Source of the DNA: Thiomargarita sp.
GTDB lineage: Bacteria > Pseudomonadota > Gammaproteobacteria > Beggiatoales > Beggiatoaceae
Assembly (NCBI GenBank): GCA_020720115.1
Contig: DYPD01000019.1
Location: 1-43,682 of the forward strand
DNA: 43,682 nucleotides
Direction: 5' to 3'
Of the stretch, positions 35,998-43,481 are shown piece after piece (within the stretch, counting starts at the first letter, position 1; each line of letters opens with the position of its first letter). The notes under the pieces were generated by a model. It was given only the letters and a program-made list of their open reading frames with translations, did not search any database and was not told where the DNA came from. The position numbers and the translations under genes were made by a program.

Positions 35998-37378
35998 CGC
36001 GCAAGCCGTTGCCGTGCGGATTGTCGTCTAAGCGCAGTTGAGCTTGGTGGGCTTCTGCTACTGCGGCAACCAGGCTTAAGCCTAAGCCGTTACCTGGGGT
36101 ATTGCGCGCACTTTCTAGGCGGAAAAAACGCCGCAATACTTGCTCCCGCGCTTCTACGGGGATGCCGCTACCGCTGTCGGTCACGCTCAGGACAATATGC
36201 GTCGCTTGACGCTGTAATTCCAACACTATACTGCCGCCTTCGGGCGTGTATTTAATGGCGTTATCCAACAGATTGAGCAAGGCTTGAAACAGGAGATCGC
36301 GGTCGCCGCGCACTTTGAGTTCAGGGGTGAGATGAGCCGAGAACTGCTGCTGCTTTTCTTCCGCCATGACTTCGTATAAGTCCGCTGCATCTTGTGCTAA
36401 TGCGTACAAATCCACCACTGCTTCAGCTTGTCCGCGGGTGCTGCCTTCGATGCGTGCAATGCGTAGCAAGGCGTTGAATGTATTCAGCAATTGATCGGCT
36501 TCAATGATGGCTTCGGCAATTTTTTCTTGGAAAGTTTCCCAGGTCGGCGGCTTGACCAATACCTGTTCTAAGCGATTGCGCAAGCGGGTCAGCGGTGTTT
36601 TAAGATCGTGAGCAATGTTGTCTGACACATGTCGTACCGTCGCCATTAATGCTTCGATGCGATCCAACATGCTGTTGAGATTTTGCGCCAGTTGGTCAAA
36701 TTCGTCGTCGGTGTTGCTGCGCGGGATGCGTTGTGACAGTTGTCCGCGCATGATGGCGCGGCTGGTGTGGTTAATGGCTTCAAGGCGCTGCACAACGCCG
36801 GCACTCATGAGAATACCGCCGACTACGCCCATCCATAGGGTAAATGCCAAGCCCCACGCCAGCGCGCGGTGAATCAGTTGTCTGCTGGCGTCAAGCTCGC
36901 GGGTATCGCGTCCAACCAGCAAAAACAAGGGTCCCGGCAGTAATCGAAAGGTTTGTGCCCGCACTTTATGCTGATGAGGCTTGGGTAAATTGCCTGAAGT
37001 CTTCAAAAATTCAAAATCAATAAAGCCATTGGCAGTATTTTCAACAGCTTGTTCTGGTGGCCAAGCGTTCAAGTTGCCTGCCAGCCGTTGTTTATCGGCA
37101 GTTATCAATAAGTACCAAAAACTGCCTTGCGGATTGGCGTTAATGCGCTGTTCGATCAAACGCATTAAGCCGGTAGCCCCGTTACGTTCATAATGCTCTG
37201 CTAAACTGCGCACTTCAACGGCAATGGTTTCTTCTAATTGTTGCGCCATGTAACCTGCGGTTGCCCAATACAAAAATACCAGCAACAACAACACAGAACT
37301 GGCAAAGAGACTGATATACAACAAAGCGAGACGAAAAGTGAAGGTGCGAAATAGACGCGGTAGAGGGATGCGATTCAT
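35966..37378 (-). CDS. Orphan membrane sensor histidine kinase (HAMP-HisKA-HATPase)
   Basis: The product has about 470 residues from ATG 37378; a longer frame to 37462 would overlap glk and lacks support. It has two transmembrane helices (about 18-40 and 172-195) enclosing a periplasmic sensor of roughly 130 residues, then a HAMP linker, HisKA with DNIAHDLKTPLTRLRNRLEQ, and an ATPase domain with LLDNAIKYT, DSGSGIP and GNGLGLSLV. It senses an unknown periplasmic or membrane signal and should phosphorylate an OmpR-type regulator, but none is encoded nearby. It follows glk by 29 bases on the same strand, so they may be co-transcribed. Its 3' end overlaps the PfkB gene tail-to-tail. Confidence 0.9.
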   Translation of the reverse strand: MNRIPLPRLFRTFTFRLALLYISLFASSVLLLLVFLYWATAGYMAQQLEETIAVEVRSLAEHYERNGATGLMRLIEQRINANPQGSFWYLLITADKQRLAGNLNAWPPEQAVENTANGFIDFEFLKTSGNLPKPHQHKVRAQTFRLLPGPLFLLVGRDTRELDASRQLIHRALAWGLAFTLWMGVVGGILMSAGVVQRLEAINHTSRAIMRGQLSQRIPRSNTDDEFDQLAQNLNSMLDRIEALMATVRHVSDNIAHDLKTPLTRLRNRLEQVLVKPPTWETFQEKIAEAIIEADQLLNTFNALLRIARIEGSTRGQAEAVVDLYALAQDAADLYEVMAEEKQQQFSAHLTPELKVRGDRDLLFQALLNLLDNAIKYTPEGGSIVLELQRQATHIVLSVTDSGSGIPVEAREQVLRRFFRLESARNTPGNGLGLSLVAAVAEAHQAQLRLDDNPHGNGLRVSLLFAAQGA

Positions 37379-37407
37379 GGAAAGCGGCGGCATTTTGCGC
37401 AGACGGA

Positions 37408-38376
37408 TCACAGCAAAAGCTGCCCTTGTCGGTGCAAAATACCATACAGAGCGCCTCCCCAAAGTCCCATAAAATCGCTTTGATTCAAGCGGATAGCGAT
37501 GGTTTGCAGAATGCTGCCTTTGGCGCTGGAATGCACAAATTCTTGGCTAAACACCGCATTATCCACTAAAAACGGGCTATTGAGCGCCACGCCACCCGTG
37601 ATGTAGAGCGCCCCGCAAGTATCCAACAAACTGAGCGCATAATTGCGGCAACTGCGGGCATATAAACGCGCAAAATAGTGCGCAGTGGGTGAATCGGGCA
37701 GAATTTTAGCGGGAATTTCCGCGGCGCTAATCGTCTCACCCGTGAGAAATTGGTGCAGCCATAACAAGCCCGAACCGGACACAATCTGGTCATTGACTGC
37801 GTACTGGTCTGCGGCACTTTGCTGCGCTTGCACAAACTGCTGATAATCCATTTCGCTGGCGTCAAAGGCAAAAGCTGCGTGTCCAGCTTCAGACGGCAGT
37901 ACCTGATAGTGCTTGCCAATTTTCTGCAAAGCCGCATGTCCTAATCCAGTCCCCGCGCCCACCACGCAAATACCAGAAATGCGGTCATGGCGAGTGCCCG
38001 ATTTAATTTCTTTGGCCTGCATTTGCCGCGTCAAACAAGCAAAGGCTTGCGCGACAAAATCATTGATCAGCAGGATGTCGCCAGGGATGCCCGAGAGTTG
38101 CTGCACGTCCGCTTCGCGCCAGGCGACGTTGGCTAACAGCGCGTATTTTTGCTGCTCAACCGGACCAGGCACCGCCACCACAAAAGTCGCTTCCTGCAAC
38201 GCGCTGGCTGGAAATTGCTGCACCAAATGCTGCATGAGCGCGTTAAAAGAGGCAAAAGCAGCAGTGCTGACTTTGACTGGTGTACTGCTATGCTGTTGCA
38301 AAGTGTCTGCACAGTCACCGTTAAACAGCGCCGCACGGCTATAAGTACCGCCAATATCAATGCTTAAAATGTTCAT
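37408..38376 (-). CDS. glk: Glucokinase (Glk family)
   Basis: Glucokinase phosphorylates glucose with ATP in the cytoplasm. The 322-residue protein shows the N-terminal phosphate-binding SIDIGGTYSRAALFN, VVAVPGPVE, LINDFVAQAFA with catalytic Asp in the NDF motif, GAGTGLGHA, PSEAGHAAF and ITGGVAL. The layout matches bacterial Glk of the hexokinase/ROK superfamily without a helix-turn-helix domain, so it is an enzyme rather than a ROK repressor. It lies between the smr-like gene and the histidine kinase on the same strand with short gaps, suggesting one transcript. Confidence 0.92.
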   Translation of the reverse strand: MNILSIDIGGTYSRAALFNGDCADTLQQHSSTPVKVSTAAFASFNALMQHLVQQFPASALQEATFVVAVPGPVEQQKYALLANVAWREADVQQLSGIPGDILLINDFVAQAFACLTRQMQAKEIKSGTRHDRISGICVVGAGTGLGHAALQKIGKHYQVLPSEAGHAAFAFDASEMDYQQFVQAQQSAADQYAVNDQIVSGSGLLWLHQFLTGETISAAEIPAKILPDSPTAHYFARLYARSCRNYALSLLDTCGALYITGGVALNSPFLVDNAVFSQEFVHSSAKGSILQTIAIRLNQSDFMGLWGGALYGILHRQGQLLL

Positions 38377-38384
38377 ACTGTTCC

Positions 38385-38921
38385 TTAATTTTGACGTTTG
38401 AGCAACACATACACAGCGCCCGTGCCACCGTCAAAAGCGCGTGCCGAGGCAAAGGCTAAAACCTGCTCATGTTGACGTAACCAATTGTTGACTTTATGTT
38501 TAAGCACCGGTTGCTTGTCTTTAGAACCATAGCCTTTACCATGAATAATGCGCACGCAATGCACCTGGTGATGGCGGCATTCTTGTAAAAACAGCGCCAC
38601 CTTGCGCCGCGCTTCAACCGAGGTGAGTCCGTGCAAATCCAACTCTGCGCCTATGCTGTATTGCCCACGTCGCAGTTTGCGTAGCACATTTTGCTGCACC
38701 CCTGGCTTAAGGTAAACCAGTTCTTCACCGGTTTCCAATTCCGCCATATCAGCAGGTAGCGCCAGCAACTCATCACGCACCTGCATATCATCGAGATGAC
38801 GCTGACGTGGCACGGGTTTGATGCGCTTAGGCTTAGGCGCAATAGTATCCTGCTTAACCGGCTTTACAGCCCCAATCAAGGTGCGGAATAAAGAAAGTTC
38901 TGGGTCGTCTTCTGGGTCCAT
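38385..38921 (-). CDS. Smr-domain protein (SmrA/SmrB type)
   Basis: The 178-residue protein has an N-terminal extension similar to that of gammaproteobacterial SmrA/SmrB (LFRTLIGAVKPVKQDTI; LRKLRRGQYS) and a C-terminal Smr domain with the catalytic-region LDLHGLT, IIHGKGYGS and a GTGAVYVLL end strand. Smr domains are nucleases; E. coli SmrB cleaves mRNA at collided ribosomes. Which of the two is the closer relative cannot be settled by eye; the GTGAVYVLL end looks more SmrA-like. It precedes glk on the same strand by 8 bases. Confidence 0.9.
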   Translation of the reverse strand: MDPEDDPELSLFRTLIGAVKPVKQDTIAPKPKRIKPVPRQRHLDDMQVRDELLALPADMAELETGEELVYLKPGVQQNVLRKLRRGQYSIGAELDLHGLTSVEARRKVALFLQECRHHQVHCVRIIHGKGYGSKDKQPVLKHKVNNWLRQHEQVLAFASARAFDGGTGAVYVLLKRQN

Positions 38922-39044
38922 GCTCAGCGCAACTTTAAGCGGGAGGAGAGGATGTTTTTTGAACCATGCAACAGGTTAGCTTCACATGTTCGTCAAAAAA
39001 TGCTTTTATAGTGTCAAAATAGAGTCAGCGATTGAAGGTGCGAA

Positions 39045-40964
39045 GTGTCAAATAACCAACTGTTTTTTAAAGCAAACTCAATTTACATGGTAATTGGCGT
39101 GTTGCTACTGGCTGGCGTAACTATTAGCAGCCTGGGCATTTTTCTATTTTACCAATTTCAAAGCGCCCGTCTTCAGGAATCTACGCTGCAAGCACAACGC
39201 GAGAAAACCCATAAAATCGCCGATGGCATTGAAGATTATTTACGCATTACCCTGCAATTGTCCCGTTCAATTACGAGCTTAGTAGCTCCAGTGCGGCAAG
39301 ATAAAAACACGATAGAGACTTTGCTGCGCCGCATGTTGCACTCTGCACCAGAAGAAATGGTTTACGGCATCGGCGTCTGGTATGAGCCGCAGGTATTTGA
39401 TGAAAAAACCCCGTTTTTTGGTCCCTATGTGCATCGTGCCAGCAGCCCAGACGCTGCGCCAGTGCTGACTTACGAATGGTGTATGCCTGAGTATAATTTT
39501 CCGCAACAACCCTGGTATTTGGCTGGCAAACACGCACGCGGCAAAACCGTTTTTACCGAGCCTTATTTCGACACCGATCTAATTTACATGACTGCCAGCC
39601 GCGCATTTTATGATAAAGATCAAAATTTTATTGGCGTGACCAGTGTGGACATGGTGTTGCCGCTGCTGCAAAAATTTGTCGCGCAATATAACACCAGCCA
39701 GGAAGAAAGCGTGTACATCATCACTGAACAAGGACACATTTTCATACATCCCAAAGAAGCTGAGTTACTGGATTACGTTCGTAGCCAAGGCTTGCAGCCC
39801 AATAGCATTTTGGATGTGCAAGAAAAAGACTTGCAAGCGTTTCAACGCAGCCAACAGCTCACTGACCAAGTGCGAGTGTCCGCCGCAGTTGCTGATGTCA
39901 ATTGGCGCATTTACATTACCGCCGACCGGAATAAAATTTTTAGCCGAATAAATGACTTAAAAAATAATTTGCTATGGGCAACCGCCCTGATTTGGTTACT
40001 GTTTTTGTTTTTATTTGCCCTGCTAATTCAAGCCCACAAAGCGCGGGTAAAACACAACAAACTCAAAGAACGCCTGCATGAACAGGCGCAAAAACAACAG
40101 CTTTTGCAGCAAATAAACGATGCGCTGGAAGTGAAAGTGAAAGAGCGCACCCTCGAATTAGAAGCTGCCAATCAAAAAATTTCCAATTTGAATCAACAGC
40201 TTCAAGCAGAAAATTTACGCATGGGCGCGGAATTAGATGTCACCCGCCGTTTGCAACAAATGGTCTTACCGCGCCCGGAAGAACTCACCCGCATTCCGGG
40301 TCTCGACATCGCCGGCTTCATGCAGCCCGCCACCGAAGTGGGCGGCGATTATTACGACGTGTTGCTACACCAAGATCATGTAAAAATCGGCATTGGCGAC
40401 GTGACTGGACACGGTTTAGAAAGCGGCGTGGTGATGTTGATGGTACAAATGGCAGTGCGCACGCTACTGGCACACGACGTCAGCAATCCCAAGGTATTTT
40501 TGCAGACCCTCAACCGCGCCCTGTATGACAATGTGCAACGAATGCACTCGGATAAAAACCTCACCCTGGCATTGCTGGATTATCACCAGGGACAACTGAC
40601 CGTCAGCGGTCAGCACGAAGAACTGCTTATCGTGCGTAAAAACGCCCATATCGAGCGGTTAGACACACTGCATTTAGGCTTTATGGTGGGCTTGATAGAT
40701 GACATCAGCAACATGCTGGGGCTGGCGCACATCAGCTTAGACAGCGGCGACGGCATAGTGCTCTACACCGACGGCGTGACTGAAGCGCGTAATGCCGAAG
40801 AAGAAATATATGGCGTACAGCGTTTGATAGATTCCATCGCCTGGCACTGGGATAAAAGCTGTGCAGCAGATGTTTGCCAGGCGATCATCAAAGACTTAAA
40901 CAGCTACATAGGCGACGCACAAGTGCGTGACGACATCACCCTATTAGTACTGCGGCGCGAGTGA
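39045..40964 (+). CDS. Cache-domain membrane protein with SpoIIE-type PP2C phosphatase
   Basis: The product has 639 residues from GTG 39045 (AAGGTG just upstream). A first membrane helix (about 14-36) and a second (about 307-328) enclose a periplasmic region resembling a double Cache ligand-binding domain (YGIGVWYEPQ; WYLAGKHARGKTVFTEPYFD; MTASRAFYD). A coiled coil (about 335-400) leads to a PP2C phosphatase of the SpoIIE/RsbU type with EVGGDYYDV, IGDVTGHG, LYTDGVTEA and RDDITLLVL metal-binding motifs. Such proteins dephosphorylate anti-anti-sigma (STAS) proteins; no STAS or anti-sigma gene is nearby. A small extracellular ligand probably controls the phosphatase. The HD-domain gene follows 42 bases later. 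Confidence 0.9.
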   Translation: MSNNQLFFKANSIYMVIGVLLLAGVTISSLGIFLFYQFQSARLQESTLQAQREKTHKIADGIEDYLRITLQLSRSITSLVAPVRQDKNTIETLLRRMLHSAPEEMVYGIGVWYEPQVFDEKTPFFGPYVHRASSPDAAPVLTYEWCMPEYNFPQQPWYLAGKHARGKTVFTEPYFDTDLIYMTASRAFYDKDQNFIGVTSVDMVLPLLQKFVAQYNTSQEESVYIITEQGHIFIHPKEAELLDYVRSQGLQPNSILDVQEKDLQAFQRSQQLTDQVRVSAAVADVNWRIYITADRNKIFSRINDLKNNLLWATALIWLLFLFLFALLIQAHKARVKHNKLKERLHEQAQKQQLLQQINDALEVKVKERTLELEAANQKISNLNQQLQAENLRMGAELDVTRRLQQMVLPRPEELTRIPGLDIAGFMQPATEVGGDYYDVLLHQDHVKIGIGDVTGHGLESGVVMLMVQMAVRTLLAHDVSNPKVFLQTLNRALYDNVQRMHSDKNLTLALLDYHQGQLTVSGQHEELLIVRKNAHIERLDTLHLGFMVGLIDDISNMLGLAHISLDSGDGIVLYTDGVTEARNAEEEIYGVQRLIDSIAWHWDKSCAADVCQAIIKDLNSYIGDAQVRDDITLLVLRRE

Positions 40965-41006
40965 GCGCCGGCAAAGCCAACCATACCACTCGCCAAAGGA
41001 GTTCCC

Positions 41007-41840
41007 ATGTTCAACCCAACCGCAGTGGTGATTGACGCCTTCGTAAAAGAACTCGAAAGCGCCTACTTCCGTAACTACGGCAACATGCAAACCTCAAATA
41101 ACTCCATTATTGTGTGGGCAGGGCGCATGGCGTTAGAACATTTCGCCAACAGCGACGCCCTCTATCACAACATGGAACACACCATGATGGTAACGCTCGT
41201 TGGACAAGAAATTTTGCGCGGCAAGCATATCCGCGACGGCGGAGTTGCCAGCCGCGACTGGATGAATTATGTGATTTCTTTACTATGCCACGACATAGGA
41301 CATATTCGCGGCATTTGTCGCGCAGATGATGAAACCAAGGATTTGTATGCAACGGGCGCGGGTAAAGAACTGTTTCGGCTAGAAGCCTGGTCAACTGACG
41401 CCGGACTTGCACCCTATCATGTAGATCGCAGCAAACTCTTTATCCACGAACGCTTTGGTAGCAATGTGTACATTGATGCAGAATTTATTTCCAACAACAT
41501 TGAAATGACCCGTTTCCCGCCACCTAACAATGCCGCCGAACAAGCTGCCGACAGCTACCCAGGTTTAGTGCGTGCCGCCACCCTGATCGGACAACTGGCA
41601 GACCCCAATTATTTACGCAAACTCCCCGCGCTTTTTTACGAAATGCAAGAAACCGGATTGACGCAAAAACTAGGATTTCGCACCCTAGAAGAACTACGCT
41701 GCCAGTATCCCAGATTTTACTGGAAATCAATCAACGACTACATCCAGCCCGCCTTACGCTATTTGAATGTCACCCAAGAAGGCAAACAGTGGGTCGCCAG
41801 TCTCTATTCCCATGTGTTTTACACAGAACATCTTAAGTAA
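41007..41840 (+). CDS. HD-domain metal-dependent phosphohydrolase (PDE-like)
   Basis: The 277-residue protein has YHNMEHTMMV (His54, His58) and CHDIGH (His95, Asp96, His99), the metal ligands of HD hydrolases; the YHNxxH form is shared with class I cyclic-nucleotide phosphodiesterases. Similar single-domain proteins occur in cyanobacteria and filamentous sulfur bacteria. It lacks the GYP motif, so c-di-GMP hydrolysis is not indicated; a cyclic mononucleotide or other phosphoester substrate is possible. AAAGGAG precedes the ATG at ideal spacing. It is probably co-transcribed with the Cache-PP2C gene. Confidence 0.85.
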   Translation: MFNPTAVVIDAFVKELESAYFRNYGNMQTSNNSIIVWAGRMALEHFANSDALYHNMEHTMMVTLVGQEILRGKHIRDGGVASRDWMNYVISLLCHDIGHIRGICRADDETKDLYATGAGKELFRLEAWSTDAGLAPYHVDRSKLFIHERFGSNVYIDAEFISNNIEMTRFPPPNNAAEQAADSYPGLVRAATLIGQLADPNYLRKLPALFYEMQETGLTQKLGFRTLEELRCQYPRFYWKSINDYIQPALRYLNVTQEGKQWVASLYSHVFYTEHLK

Positions 41841-42196
41841 AAATAGTTCATGAAAAATTGAATGCTAACGAATGACAATCCATTGCGTATCAAGGTAAAT
41901 TCAACCCAGCAGCGGACAGTGAGTGTGCTTTTTGCTTTTCCCACCCAGCGGAGACAGTGCTATGAAACAAGTTGGATCACTAGGTTATGAAGTTCTATTC
42001 AAAAAAGCCTTTTGTCAACCGGATATATTCACCTTGTACAAATGCTTCTGGGTTGGGCTGTTGCAACAGCATCAAGTCGTCGGGTAAATTTAGGGTAATT
42101 TGCATCTGTGCTTGTCCATTTTCAGGGCTGCTGAGATAACACACAGCATCTTGCTTGTGGTGCTAGATGCTGCATCCACCCAAGCCACGCCAATAA
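41841..42196. other. Gene-poor scar region with fragments of at least two genes
   Basis: This stretch has no intact gene. It contains the transposase-like fragment (41962-42087), an opposed 36-residue frame (41995-42105, minus) whose start MQITLNLPDDL recalls small antitoxins, and a perfect 8-bp inverted repeat CAGCATCT/AGATGCTG at 42144-42172. The fragments overlap on opposite strands, which fits a deletion junction. I see no RNA gene. Confidence 0.5.
41962..42087 (+). pseudogene. 5' fragment of a PD-(D/E)XK nuclease-family transposase-like gene
   Basis: A 41-codon frame with a GGAG site starts MKQVGSLGYEVLFKKAFCQP and continues DIFTLY. This matches the conserved N-terminus of Rpn/PD-(D/E)XK-type putative transposases (GSLRYxVIFKKAFxxPEIFT). 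After about residue 25 the similarity stops and the frame ends after a few unrelated residues, so most of the gene, including the nuclease core, is missing. Sequence beyond the break reads better on the opposite strand, consistent with a deletion or rearrangement joint. Confidence 0.5.
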
Positions 42197-42232
42197 AAAA
42201 CCCGCCAGGTTTTGAAAATCTGGCGGGTTTTC
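42197..42232. terminator. Strong bidirectional intrinsic terminator
   Basis: AAAACCCGCCAG pairs with CTGGCGGGTTTT, flanked by A and T runs. On the minus strand it follows the CRISPR-repeat-like unit directly. Confidence 0.85.
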
Positions 42233-42235
42233 TTT

Positions 42236-42270
42236 TTTCAATCGCCTAAACGGCTAATGAGGTCGCTACA
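42236..42270 (-). CRISPR. Single CRISPR-repeat-like unit (array remnant)
   Basis: Read on the minus strand, GTAGCGACCTCATTAGCCGT continues TTAGGCGATTGAAA. Ending in GATTGAAA with a small internal GCC/GGC stem is typical of repeats in type III and RT-associated CRISPR arrays (plus-strand view TTTCAATCGCC). It lies about 270 bases downstream of the cas2 remnant, where an array would begin after its leader. Only one copy is present in the window, so it is a candidate fossil, not an array. The assignment rests on resemblance and position. Confidence 0.45.
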
Positions 42271-42540
42271 GTACCCCTGGAGAGGCGCATCCGTCAAGGG
42301 TTGCGCGAGGCATTTCGCCAGACAGGATAAATCCCGCACAAAAATAATGGTCAAAATCCGCTTTTTGAGGGTAAAAAAGCCGAGTGCAGCGTTGCAACCC
42401 ATTGATCGCGCTAACGTCGCGGAATATTCCTAGAAAACACATTAAATAAACGCTGTAATATACTGAATAAAAAAGATATATTTTTTCAGCGCACTGATTT
42501 GGCGAGTCACTTAAAAACTTCCGCGATCCGCATTCTACCG
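42271..42540 (-). promoter_or_regulatory. Leader-like region between the cas2 remnant and the repeat-like unit
   Basis: This gene-free 270-base stretch includes a very AT-rich segment (about 42440-42490) next to the cas2 end, as CRISPR leaders do. A 117-codon minus-strand frame crosses it and the cas2 end in another frame, but it shows no known domain. If the repeat-like unit is real, this should have been the leader and promoter. Confidence 0.35.
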
Positions 42541-42786
42541 TCACACAATCACCGCCGCCGGTTGTCCCGGCAAATGCGTTGCGCCTAAATCGCAGGCTTT
42601 GGCGCGGCAATTGGCACACAGCGGATAAAAGCGCAGATTGGCGTAATCCTCTTCCCCCGCAGCCTCTTGCAAGCGCCCACGCAGTTCTTTGAGTTGCGCT
42701 TCGCTGACCCGCACTTCAAACACGGATTCTTGTACGCGGTTGCCATAGCCGCCGAGAATTTTTGCCAGCCGCGTCCGTTTGCGGTT
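42541..42786 (-). pseudogene. cas2: cas2 fragment, 5' end missing
   Basis: About 80 residues match the body of Cas2, the structural partner of Cas1 in spacer acquisition: RKRTRLAKILGGYGNRVQES, VFEV, LKELRGRLQE, LRFYPLCANCRAKACDLG. The first strand, which normally carries a Y-D-I/V motif with the conserved Asp, is absent. Upstream in frame the codons come from low-complexity GATGAAT repeats and the antitoxin end (a 104-codon frame from 42855 is open but its first 24 residues are unrelated). I infer a truncated, probably non-functional cas2 joined to the toxin-antitoxin locus near 42786. Confidence 0.85.
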
Positions 42787-42797
42787 CAAACCAAAAG

Positions 42798-42822
42798 ATG
42801 AATCACAGATGAATAGATGAAT
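42798..42822. repeat. GATGAAT short repeats at the cas2/antitoxin junction
   Basis: GATGAAT occurs at 42798, 42808 and 42816. Read on the minus strand these give the antitoxin a His-Ser-Ser-Ile-type tail. They mark the point where cas2 similarity stops. Confidence 0.6.
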
Positions 42823-43129
42823 GAATTGAAGAATGGCGTACTGCGCGTAGCTCAAAATTCAATGCTTTAAGCACCTTATGAATCGTATCAAAGCGCGGAT
42901 GAGAACCTGCTTGTAATGCTTTATAAAGGCTTTCGCGTTCCAGACCACTGTCTTGCGCAATCTGCGCAATGCCCCGCGCCTTAGCGATATACCCTAAAGC
43001 CCGAAGCAATTCATCAATGTCGCCATCTTCCAGCACCATAGACAAATACTCGGCAATATCCTCATCATTGCGCAACTGTTCTGCCATATCAAACACCGGC
43101 AAATCTTCAATGCAAACTGGTTTAGACAT
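42803..43129 (-). CDS. HigA-type antitoxin (addiction module antidote protein)
   Basis: The 108-residue protein has the plan of the addiction-module antidote family: an N-terminal segment (FDMAEQLRNDEDIAEYLSMV), then a helix-turn-helix (IAQIAQDSGLERESLYKALQ) and the end segment FDTIHKVLKALNFELRAV. It should neutralise the toxin encoded just before it and bind the operon promoter. The gap to the toxin stop is three bases. Its last ten residues (HSSIHSSIHL) are low complexity and come from the junction repeats, so the natural C-terminus has probably been replaced. Confidence 0.9.
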   Translation of the reverse strand: MSKPVCIEDLPVFDMAEQLRNDEDIAEYLSMVLEDGDIDELLRALGYIAKARGIAQIAQDSGLERESLYKALQAGSHPRFDTIHKVLKALNFELRAVRHSSIHSSIHL

Positions 43130-43132
43130 TAT

Positions 43133-43429
43133 TTAATCCCTCAATAGTTTGACTCGTTGTAGAGCCACTTTAATATCTTCTGACTGGCTTGATTTATCCC
43201 CGCCGCCTAACATGACAATCACAGCGTCGCCGCGTTGAGTGTAATACATGCGCCAACCCGCACCAAAATGTTCGCGCATTTCATACACGCCTTCGCCAAC
43301 ACATTTCACGTCACCGAGCAAGCCACGAGAAGTTTTTTCCAGTCTGCGTGCCAAGCGCAAGCGGGTTTTATGCTCTCGCAAGCCATTGAGCCAATCGCTA
43401 AACGCATCCAATTGCTTGATAGTGTACAT
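43133..43429 (-). CDS. RelE/HigB-type toxin (addiction module killer protein)
   Basis: The 98-residue product from ATG 43429 matches the phage-derived Gp49-like/HigB family: LDAFSDWLNGLREHKTRLRL, GLLGDVKCVGEGVYEMREHF, GAGWRMYYTQRGDAVIVMLG and GGDKSSQSEDI, then KVALQRVKLL. Members are ribosome-dependent mRNA interferases. An in-frame ATG ten codons upstream is an alternative start; neither has a clear ribosome site. Toxin first, antitoxin second is the usual HigBA order. All conserved blocks are present, so the module appears intact while the CRISPR genes on both sides are broken. Confidence 0.9.
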   Translation of the reverse strand: MYTIKQLDAFSDWLNGLREHKTRLRLARRLEKTSRGLLGDVKCVGEGVYEMREHFGAGWRMYYTQRGDAVIVMLGGGDKSSQSEDIKVALQRVKLLRD

Positions 43430-43481
43430 GTGTATGTCGTTTTTGCAGAGAATAACCATCGCCGCTTGATCTGTTTGGTGC

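Noticed and set aside
37379-37462. Longer start for the histidine kinase
   Set aside because: It would overlap the end of glk and adds residues with no conserved feature before the first membrane helix.
42266-42619. 117-codon minus-strand frame across the leader-like region
   Set aside because: It overlaps the cas2 fragment in another frame and shows no domain or plausible start.
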